A stretch of DNA of 6,438 nucleotides, from assembly GCA_035531535.1 (NCBI GenBank), contig DATKSV010000176.1, positions 1 through 6,438 of the forward strand. Reading direction: 5' to 3'. The position numbers and the translations under genes were made by a program. The notes beneath the pieces were generated by a model, which searched no databases, was not told the DNA's origin, and saw only the letters and a list, made by a program, of their open reading frames with translations. Of this stretch, positions 1 through 5,702 are shown one piece after another. Source of the DNA: AG-12 sp035531535 (GTDB taxonomy: Bacteria > Chloroflexota > Dormibacteria > Aeolococcales > Bog-877). How positions within the stretch are numbered: position 1 is the first letter of the stretch; the number at the start of each line of letters is the position of its first letter.

Positions 1-972
1 GGGCAGTTCTGGTCGGTCTATGTGCCCGCCGAACTGGAGGCCGATCACGCCGTCAGGGCCACCTTGGAGCAGATCGACTTCATTCATCGGTTGGTGGAGG
101 CATACCCCGACACCCTGCAGTTAGTGGGCACGGCGGAGGAGGCGGAGGCGGCGATGTCGGAGGGCAGAATCGCGTCCTTCATGGGCGCCGAGGGCGGCCA
201 TTCCATCGCCGAGTCGCTGCCGCTGCTGCGGATGTTCTATCGGCTGGGCGTCCGCTACCTGACTCTGACGCACAACCGCAACGTCTCCTGGGCCGACTCC
301 GCCACCGACCAGCCCGCAGTGCGCGGCCTGTCTCCCTTCGGCGAGACCGTGGTCAACGAGATGAACCGGCTGGGGATGCTGGTGGATCTCAGTCATGTCT
401 CGGCGGAGACCGCCCGGGCCGCCCTCCGCGTGAGCCGGGCGCCGGTCATTTTCAGCCACTCCTCCTGCCGGGCTCTTTGCGATCATCCCCGCAACGTGCC
501 CGACGACGTCCTCTCCCTGCTGGGGAACAACGGCGGCGTGGTCATGATCACCTTCGTGCCGGCGTTCGTCTCGCCGGAGTGTGCGGACTGGCAGATGCAG
601 CTACGCGCGGAGTTGAAGCGACAGCTGGCGAACGAGGATGGTGACGGACCCCAGGCGGAGGCAATCGCCGCCGAGTGGGAGAGGGCTCATCCCCGGCCGC
701 TGGCGACCGTGGCCCAGGTGGCCGACCACGTCGAACATGCCCGGGAGTTGGCGGGCGTCGAGCACATCGGGTTGGGCGGCGACTTCGACGGCAGCCGTGA
801 CTTCCCAGTTGGGCTGGAGGACGTCTCCTGCTATCCCAACCTGATGGCCGCCCTCCGGGAGCGGGGATGGTCCGGCCCTGAGCTCCGAAAGCTGGGGTCC
901 GCCAACCTGCTCCAAGCCATGCGTGGCGCGGAGCGGGTGGCATCCGAACTGCGCGGCGGACCAGCTCAGTAG
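1..972 (+). CDS. Membrane dipeptidase-like metallopeptidase, family M19 (5' partial)
   Basis: This is a zinc dipeptidase of the amidohydrolase fold (renal dipeptidase family), expected to cleave dipeptides, possibly including those with a D-residue. The frame is open from base 1 and begins GQFWSVYVP, a typical M19 block, so the first roughly 45-60 residues, including the HxD zinc-binding motif, lie before the window. The Met at 22 is internal and not a convincing start. Visible metal-site motifs are AEGGHS with the bridging Glu (codon 190-192), DLSHVS (His at 394-396) and FSHSS (His at 457-459). GLGGDFDG is at about 769-792. The 323 visible residues plus the missing start fit the family's usual 350-400. 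No membrane segment is visible, so a cytoplasmic enzyme is likely. The next gene is over 200 bases away, so this gene ends its own unit. The family call is firm; the substrate is unknown. Confidence 0.93.
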   Translation, partial: GQFWSVYVPAELEADHAVRATLEQIDFIHRLVEAYPDTLQLVGTAEEAEAAMSEGRIASFMGAEGGHSIAESLPLLRMFYRLGVRYLTLTHNRNVSWADSATDQPAVRGLSPFGETVVNEMNRLGMLVDLSHVSAETARAALRVSRAPVIFSHSSCRALCDHPRNVPDDVLSLLGNNGGVVMITFVPAFVSPECADWQMQLRAELKRQLANEDGDGPQAEAIAAEWERAHPRPLATVAQVADHVEHARELAGVEHIGLGGDFDGSRDFPVGLEDVSCYPNLMAALRERGWSGPELRKLGSANLLQAMRGAERVASELRGGPAQ

Positions 973-1186
973 CAGGTGGTTTGGTCTGGCGAGTCGGCTT
1001 GGGCCGGGCGGACAGCACGGCGGGGAGCTAGGCTGCGGGCACTCGACAGGCCACAAACCCGCGTGCGGGAAACGAGAACCGGACCCGGGGCGCGCGCGGC
1101 GCTGGTTGGCCTCGCCCACTGCCACCGAGGACCTGGAAGGAGCAGGAGGCGCTGCCCGACGACCGGTGCACGAGACGGGAAACGTC
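973..1186. other. Intergenic spacer upstream of the toxin-antitoxin pair
   Basis: No gene is supported here. Readable frames crossing it are rich in Arg, Gly and Pro and match no family I recognise. A small GC-rich inverted repeat, CCCGC/GCGGG at 1058-1069, has only a 2-base gap and is too tight to be a good terminator stem. No T-run marks a terminator for the dipeptidase gene. Confidence 0.5.
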
Positions 1187-1204
1187 TGATGTACCCTTAC
1201 ATCA
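1187..1204 (+). promoter_or_regulatory. Palindromic operator overlapping a leaderless -10 promoter of the vapBC-like pair
   Basis: TGATGTA-CCCT-TACATCA is a perfect inverted repeat with 7-base arms and a 4-base centre. Inside it, TACCCT (1192-1197) fits the high-GC -10 pattern TANNNT and stands six bases before the ATG at 1204. That is the spacing that puts the transcription start on the A of the ATG. No Shine-Dalgarno sequence precedes that ATG, which agrees with a leaderless mRNA. Ribbon-helix-helix antitoxins commonly bind short palindromes in their own promoter, alone or with the toxin, so autorepression is the natural inference. No clear -35 element is visible around 1169-1174. Confidence 0.6.
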
Positions 1205-1458
1205 TGCTGCGCACTCAGATCTCGCTCACCAGCGACGAGCGCCGAGTCCTGGACGAGGTCGCATCGCGAACCGGCAGGTCCCTATCAGCCCTGATCCGGG
1301 AAGCGGTTGAGACCGTGTATGGTGCCGGCCGCTCCGCGGACGACGATCTCGCCGCGATGCGGCTCGCCTTCGGCGCCTGGCAGGGCCGGGATCTGGACGG
1401 AGCGGCGTGGGTCGAGCAGCGGCGCTCCGGATCGCGATGGCACCAACCCGACCCGTGA
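1204..1458 (+). CDS. vapB: Ribbon-helix-helix antitoxin, VapB-like
   Basis: This 84-residue protein has the layout of a VapB-type antitoxin. A short beta strand (residues 2-8, LRTQISL) is followed by helix A (about 10-22), a Gly turn at 24 and helix B (about 26-38, SLSALIREAVETV). This is the MetJ/Arc-type DNA-binding dimer fold. The C-terminal half (about 46-79: AMRLAFGAW, GRDLDG, then a basic end) resembles the segment that wraps the PIN toxin active site. I start it at ATG 1204 because strand residues begin at once and the -10-like element sits six bases upstream. An in-frame ATG at 1189 would add five residues (MYPYI) but lies inside the operator palindrome. Its stop overlaps the toxin start by four bases. 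It likely neutralises the toxin and represses the operon. Whether its toxin class is strictly VapC is inferred from the neighbour. Confidence 0.85.
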   Translation: MLRTQISLTSDERRVLDEVASRTGRSLSALIREAVETVYGAGRSADDDLAAMRLAFGAWQGRDLDGAAWVEQRRSGSRWHQPDP

Positions 1459-1832
1459 CCGCGCTGGTCGACACCTCGGTGCTGATTGATTTCCTGCGCG
1501 GGCACTCGGGCGCGTCCGACCTCCTCCTCCGAGAGCGGGCAGCCGAGACCTTGCATGCCAGTGAGATCACTCGCATGGAGGTGCTCGCTGGCATGTGCCC
1601 AGAGGACGAGGCCGCAACCAGGTCTCTCCTGTCGACTCTGATTTGGCACCCGGTTGACGCTGAGGTCGCGGAGGCGGCCGGCGCTCTGGGCCGGCGTTGG
1701 CTCCCAAGCCATCACACCATCGATGGGGCTGACCTCGCCATTGCGGCCACCGCCATTTGCACCGGCTCGCGGCTGCTTACCCGCAACGTCCGGCACTTCC
1801 CCATGTTCGTGGACCTGCATGCGCCGTACTGA
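1455..1832 (+). CDS. vapC: PIN-domain ribonuclease toxin, VapC-like
   Basis: This is a 125-residue single PIN domain, the usual VapC length. PIN toxins are Mg-dependent RNases that cleave tRNA or rRNA when the antitoxin is lost. The acidic site is readable: D6 in LVDTSVLIDF, E42 in ITRMEVLAG, D93 in GADLAIAATA (D90 is nearby), and N111 in LLTRNVRHF where many relatives have Asn or Asp. The module therefore looks catalytically intact. I choose GTG 1455 because it overlaps the antitoxin stop as GTGA, the classic coupled arrangement, and gives the usual two to four residues before LVDTS. An upstream in-frame ATG at 1437 would add six residues (MAPTRP) and is possible; neither has a strong Shine-Dalgarno sequence. 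It is co-transcribed with the antitoxin. The target RNA cannot be told from sequence. Confidence 0.87.
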   Translation: MTALVDTSVLIDFLRGHSGASDLLLRERAAETLHASEITRMEVLAGMCPEDEAATRSLLSTLIWHPVDAEVAEAAGALGRRWLPSHHTIDGADLAIAATAICTGSRLLTRNVRHFPMFVDLHAPY

Positions 1833-1886
1833 CCCGGGCGACCTCGGCTCCGCACGACCGTGGCTTCGCGAGCAACGCCGGGTCAG
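1829..1886 (+). terminator. Candidate terminator: long inverted repeat across the toxin stop codon
   Basis: CTGACCCGG (1829-1837) pairs perfectly with CCGGGTCAG (1878-1886), and the left arm contains the TGA stop of the toxin gene. The 40-base interior can fold further: CTCG (1843-1846) with CGAG (1869-1872), enclosing CAC/GTG (1853-1855, 1860-1862) around a 4-base loop. No U-tract follows, so it is not a textbook intrinsic terminator. In GC-rich bacteria such hairpins may still mark a transcript end or protect the 3' end. Confidence 0.4.
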
Positions 1887-2544
1887 CGGACCTTGTGCCT
1901 GGCCGCGCAGAAGCCCAGAGTGACCCCGCCTGGCGCCGGGATGGTCCGGGCCGCCACAGCCGGGTTTCGCCCAGTTGCCGCAGCGGGCGCCTCGGCCTCT
2001 GGGGCCCCGCCTCGGGCCAGAGCGACCACGAATCAGTGAGCTGCCGTCCCGCCGTATAGTGGCTTCAGGCGATGGAGTCCGCCGATAACCGCCACCTTGG
2101 CTGATAGCTCCTGTCAACCGCGTTCGCGCCTTGCCAGGAGATCGCCACGAGCAGAGCGGCTCAGCCCTTGGATCCGATCCGGTCTTCAGGAGACGGCCGG
2201 ATGGCGGTTGCCCTGGCCGCCGGTCGAGAGGGGATCGACGCCCACCGGTTCGGCGCTCCGGTTGCGCCGGGGGCCCTGGGCCAGGCGGGGGGCCGCCCCT
2301 GGTCCCCACCGGCAGGGCCGGGCGCCCGTGGAACCGCCGATGGGGGGTGCCGTCGAGCCAGCCGATCAACGGTCGCTGCTCGAAGACCGAGTGCCGGCCC
2401 TCCCAAGGACCAGTCGGCAAGCCCCGAGGCAGCCGGCTCCGGCGAGGGGCCGGCCGCGGGCCAGCAGGTGACGCCCGTCCGGACGCGCCCGGCCTGCCGA
2501 CATGGATGGCTTCTGCCCGCAAAGCGGCCTCGGTGGCGCCGGGC
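1887..2544. other. Long GC-rich region with no supported gene
   Basis: Frames on both strands stay open for long distances, but their products are dominated by Arg, Pro and Gly without recognisable motifs. That is what GC-rich non-coding DNA gives. The frame of the downstream MutS-like gene is open back to 2131, but the protein before residue 1 of the chosen start looks non-coding. A small stem CTCTGG/CCAGAG (1997-2002 and 2017-2022) is present. TATAGT at 2055-2060 resembles a -10 hexamer without a convincing -35. The promoter of the MutS-like operon should lie somewhere here, but I cannot place it. Confidence 0.5.
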
Positions 2545-4095
2545 ATGACGGACTCCGGGCCGCCGCCGACTTTTCGCAGCATCCTCCACGACGGGGTCGG
2601 CGACCGGCCCCAGCCGGGCCCGGCGCCTGCCCACTTCCGCGATCTGAACCTGGATCAGATCGTCGCGGCGGTCACCCAGGGTCGCGAGGAGTACGACCTG
2701 CCCCCGCTCTTCCACGACCACCTCCAGGACCCCGGCGCGATCAGGTACCGCCAGGATGTCCTGCGCGACCTGCAGGGCGCCGCCCTGGCCGGGCACCTGG
2801 CCGCCTTCGCCGAGCGGATGCGAGCGGTGCGCGCCCAGCTTCTGCAGGCGGGCAAGCTCCGCTACCACCGCCAGCAGCAGAGCTGGTTCCTGGGCGCGGT
2901 CGAGACCTACGCCGCCGCCATCTCGGCGCTCGGAGGCGATCTGGCGGCGCTTCCGCTGAACTCAAAGGGGATGCGGAGCTTTCGCGAGTACCTGGCTGGC
3001 TATGCCGCCTCGCCCCGGTTCACCGGCCTCGCAGTGGAGGCCGGGGCGGTCCGAGCGGCGCTTGTCGAGATCGGCTACTGCCTGCAGATCCAGGGCCTCA
3101 GGGTGACGGTGAGCAAGTACTTGGGGGAGCCCGACTACAGCGCCGACGTGCTCGCAACCTTCGAGAAGTTCAAGCAGCGAGGCGCCCAGGATCACCGGGT
3201 GAGCTTCCCCAGCTGGCCGGAGATGAACCATGTCGAGGCCGCCATCCTCGATCTGGTGGTGAAGCTGCACCCGGAGAGCTTCGCCCAGCTGGACGCCTTC
3301 TGCGCGGGCCACCAGGACTTCCTCTCCCCGACCATCGCCCGGTTCGACCGGGAGGTGCAGTTCTACCTCGCCTACCTGGAGCACATGGCCCGGTTCACCA
3401 AGGTGGGGCTGCGGTTCTCCTATCCGGAGGTCTCGCGAGAGTCCAAGGCCGTCTTCGCCCGCGAGACCTTCGACCTGGCCCTGGCCGACAAGCTGGTCGC
3501 CACGGGCGCGGCGGTCGTGGTCAACGACTTCCATCTGGAGGCCGGGGAGCGCGTCGTGCTCGTCTCAGGGCCCAACCATGGCGGCAAGACAACATTCGCC
3601 CGCACCTTCGGCCAGCTCCACCACCTAGCCGGCCTCGGCCTGCCCGTGCCAGGGAGCAGCTCCCATCTGTTCCTGGTCGACCGGCTGTTCACCCACTTCG
3701 AGCGCCAGGAGGACTTCGCCGACCTGCGCGGCAAGCTCGAGGACGACCTGGTGCGAATCCGGGAGGTGCTGGACTTGGCGACCGGGGACAGCCTCATCGT
3801 CATCAACGAGATCTTCTCCTCCACCACCCTCAGCGACGCCCGCCTCCTGGGCGCGCGGGTGCTGGAGCAGATCATTCGCAGGGACACCCTGTGCGTGTAC
3901 GTCTCCTTCGTGGATGAGCTGGCGGAGCTGGCCCCCTCCATCGTCAGCCTGGTCAGCCAGGTGGCCGCGGAGAACCCGGCCGAGCGTACCTACAAGGTGG
4001 TACGGCAACCGGCGAACGGTCTCGCCTACGCCATCGCCATCGCCGAGCGGTACGGACTCAGCTATGAGACCCTGCGCCGGAGGATCTCACATTGA
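2545..4095 (+). CDS. Divergent MutS-like ATPase, first of a tandem pair
   Basis: This 516-residue MutS-related protein has no room for the mismatch-reading and connector domains of MutS (about 850 residues) and no Smr tail as in MutS2. Residues about 30-320 are helical and resemble the MutS core/lever region, with IRYRQDVLRDL at 66-76. The C-terminal ATPase has Walker A GPNHGGKTT (342-350) and Walker B IVINEIF with N421-E422, where canonical MutS has Asp-Glu. Where MutS has its switch Thr-His this protein has VSFVDELAEL (S454-F455), so the His appears absent. I start at ATG 2545, which has GGTGG at 2532-2536 and puts FRSILHD and the FRDLNLDQI block near the N-terminus. ATG 2506 is the alternative. 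The stop overlaps the next gene as TTGA. Membership in the MutS ATPase superfamily is sure. The role is unknown: DNA repair or recombination are the obvious candidates, and canonical mismatch recognition is unlikely. Confidence 0.87.
   Translation: MTDSGPPPTFRSILHDGVGDRPQPGPAPAHFRDLNLDQIVAAVTQGREEYDLPPLFHDHLQDPGAIRYRQDVLRDLQGAALAGHLAAFAERMRAVRAQLLQAGKLRYHRQQQSWFLGAVETYAAAISALGGDLAALPLNSKGMRSFREYLAGYAASPRFTGLAVEAGAVRAALVEIGYCLQIQGLRVTVSKYLGEPDYSADVLATFEKFKQRGAQDHRVSFPSWPEMNHVEAAILDLVVKLHPESFAQLDAFCAGHQDFLSPTIARFDREVQFYLAYLEHMARFTKVGLRFSYPEVSRESKAVFARETFDLALADKLVATGAAVVVNDFHLEAGERVVLVSGPNHGGKTTFARTFGQLHHLAGLGLPVPGSSSHLFLVDRLFTHFERQEDFADLRGKLEDDLVRIREVLDLATGDSLIVINEIFSSTTLSDARLLGARVLEQIIRRDTLCVYVSFVDELAELAPSIVSLVSQVAAENPAERTYKVVRQPANGLAYAIAIAERYGLSYETLRRRISH
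4079..4084 (+). promoter_or_regulatory. Strong Shine-Dalgarno sequence deciding a TTG start
   Basis: GGAGGA lies within the last codons of the first MutS-like gene, seven bases before TTG 4092. The match and spacing are near ideal, which supports the rare TTG as the start of the second gene rather than ATG 4107. The ATG has only the weaker GAAGG at 4094-4098. The site also implies translational coupling, since ribosomes finishing the first gene end on this spot. Confidence 0.75.
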
Positions 4096-5651
4096 AGGTA
4101 CATCTCATGTCCCCGGAGGGGGATTTAGACCCCGGCGCCGCCCTGCCATCCAACCACCAGGAGCTGGCTGAAGACCTCGACCTGGCCACGCTCTGGGAGG
4201 CCATGGCCAAGGGCGACAAGTTCCTCCTGGAGGTGGCCCGGGCGGCGCTGCTGGCCAGCCTTCCCGACCTTGCCAGCATCCGCCACCGACAGCAGGTGCT
4301 CGGCGAGCTGATGGCACAGCCCGAGGTCGCGGCCGAGATCTACGCCATCGCGGTGACGGCGGTCGAGGGGGAGCGCAGGATCTGGGGCTACATCAGGGCC
4401 ACGCCTTCCGGACTCCTGCACCGGGCGATCGAGGTGCTCCAGCTCTTCCTCGGCCTGCTCAAGCGCCTGCGCCAAATCGCCGATGGCCCGGGCGCCCTTT
4501 TCGAGTCCCCGGGGCTGGCCGCCTTCTTTCAGATGCTGTCCCGAGAGCTCGACGACGGGTTCTTCGCGGCCGCCGACCAGCACCTGCGCCGACTCCGGGC
4601 GCCGGAGAAGATGCTGATCAGCGCCCGGCTGGGGGAGGGCAGCCGGGGGATCGACTACGTGCTCCGCGCCGCCGGGAACAGCCGGCCAGGCTGGCGGGAG
4701 CGGATCGGGATCGGCGAACGCTCCGCCTACTCGTTCTCGATCCCGGCCCGGGACGAGGCCGGGGCCCGGGCCCTCTCGGAGCTGACCGACCGCGGGGTCA
4801 ACCCGGTCGCCAACGCCCTCACCCAGTCGACCGACCACATCCTGAGCTTCTTCACCCAGCTTCGCTTGGAGCTCGGCTTCTACGTCGGCTGCCTCAATCT
4901 GCAAGCCCGGCTCCAGGGGCAGGGGCAGCCGGTGGTGATCCCGGCGGCGGCGGCCTGGAGCCCGGCCGGGGCGCTCTCGTACAGCGGCCTCTACGATCCC
5001 TGCCTGGCCCTTCGCCTTCCGCCGGGCGAGGCGGTGGGCAACGATGGGGCCGCCGACGGCAAGTCCCTGGTCCTGATCACGGGCGCCAACTCCGGGGGCA
5101 AGTCCACCTTCCTGCGCAGCGTCGGGGTGGCCCAGCTGATGCTGCAGGCGGGCATGTTCGTGGCGGCCAGAGCCTATCGGGGGAGTCTGGTGGCCGGCCT
5201 CTTCACTCACTTCCTCCGGGAGGAGGACCAGACCATGACCGGGGGCCGGCTGGATGAGGACCTGCGGCGGATGGCGGTGATCGCGGACCTGGTCAAACCC
5301 CACAGCCTGATCCTCTTCAACGAGTCCTTCTCCGCCACCAACGAGCGCGAGGGGTCCGAGATCGCCCGCCAGATCATCAAAGCCCTGCTGGAGGCGGACA
5401 TCAGGATCTTCTTCGTGACCCACTTCTTCGAGCTGGCGGACAGCCTGCTCGCGGCCGGGCGGGAGGATGTGCTGGCGCTGCTGGCGGAGCGGCGGGCGGA
5501 CGGCCAGCGGAGCTTCAAGCTCAGGCCGGGGGCCCCGCTGCCGATCGCCTACGGGGAGGACCTGTACCGCACGGTGTTCGCGGGCAGTGGGCGCCCGTCG
5601 CCGGCGGACCAGGGCCCGCATGCGCAGGCACCTCATCCTCCGGACCATTAG
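4092..5651 (+). CDS. Divergent MutS-like ATPase, second of a tandem pair
   Basis: This 519-residue paralogue of the upstream gene has the same plan. An N-terminal helical region carries FLLEVARAALLASL and IRHRQQVLGEL (63-73), and a MutS-type ATPase fills the C-terminal third. Walker A is GANSGGKST (331-339). A conserved FTHFLREED block precedes Walker B ILFNESFSATNEREG, with N410-E411 instead of Asp-Glu. The switch motif VTHFFELADSL keeps T443-H444, unlike its partner. I start at TTG 4092 (MKVHLM) because GGAGGA is seven bases upstream and the TTGA overlap couples it to the first gene. From memory, relatives also start close to MKVHLM. ATG 4107 would remove five residues. The C-terminal tail after about residue 495 is low-complexity (Pro, His, Gln, Ala) and likely disordered. 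The partner probably forms a heterodimer with it, by analogy with eukaryotic MutS homologue pairs. The biochemical role is unknown. Confidence 0.88.
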   Translation: MKVHLMSPEGDLDPGAALPSNHQELAEDLDLATLWEAMAKGDKFLLEVARAALLASLPDLASIRHRQQVLGELMAQPEVAAEIYAIAVTAVEGERRIWGYIRATPSGLLHRAIEVLQLFLGLLKRLRQIADGPGALFESPGLAAFFQMLSRELDDGFFAAADQHLRRLRAPEKMLISARLGEGSRGIDYVLRAAGNSRPGWRERIGIGERSAYSFSIPARDEAGARALSELTDRGVNPVANALTQSTDHILSFFTQLRLELGFYVGCLNLQARLQGQGQPVVIPAAAAWSPAGALSYSGLYDPCLALRLPPGEAVGNDGAADGKSLVLITGANSGGKSTFLRSVGVAQLMLQAGMFVAARAYRGSLVAGLFTHFLREEDQTMTGGRLDEDLRRMAVIADLVKPHSLILFNESFSATNEREGSEIARQIIKALLEADIRIFFVTHFFELADSLLAAGREDVLALLAERRADGQRSFKLRPGAPLPIAYGEDLYRTVFAGSGRPSPADQGPHAQAPHPPDH

Positions 5652-5654
5652 CAA

Positions 5655-5702
5655 GCTGGGCCGACGCGGCTCCTCGCCCCCCGGGCGATCATCTGGCCCA
5701 GC
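5655..5702 (+). terminator. Candidate terminator: nested GC-rich hairpin after the MutS-like operon
   Basis: GCTGGGCC (5655-5662) pairs perfectly with GGCCCAGC (5695-5702). Inside, TCGCCC (5674-5679) pairs with GGGCGA (5683-5688) across three bases. The outer arm begins three bases after the TAG stop of the second MutS-like gene, the position expected of an operon terminator. No U-run follows, so its efficiency as an intrinsic terminator is uncertain. Confidence 0.45.

Noticed and set aside
976..1203. N-terminal extension of the antitoxin upstream of 1204
   Set aside because: The extension is not antitoxin-like. The promoter palindrome and -10 element lie inside it, and the family begins directly with the beta strand.
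2041..2110. TATAGT at 2055-2060 as a sigma-70 type promoter for the MutS-like operon
   Set aside because: There is no -35 match at a proper distance, and it lies nearly 500 bases before the chosen start. The evidence is too weak for a feature.
2131..2544. N-terminal extension of the first MutS-like gene back to 2131
   Set aside because: The extra 138 residues are Arg/Gly/Pro-rich without motifs. ATG 2545 has a plausible ribosome site and fits where the helical core begins.
1215..2582. A 455-codon open frame on the minus strand covering the toxin-antitoxin pair and the spacer
   Set aside because: It runs antisense to two genes with clear family motifs. Its product is dominated by Arg, Gly and Pro with no domain, typical of antisense frames in GC-rich DNA.
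2502..3917. A 471-codon + strand frame overlapping the first MutS-like gene
   Set aside because: It is a frame-shifted shadow rich in Pro, Gly and Arg. The MutS motifs are in the other frame and continuous, so no frameshift is needed.
4125..5654. A 509-codon open frame on the minus strand opposite the second MutS-like gene
   Set aside because: The + strand encodes unmistakable Walker A, Walker B and switch motifs. The antisense product is compositionally biased and mirrors the + strand codon pattern.
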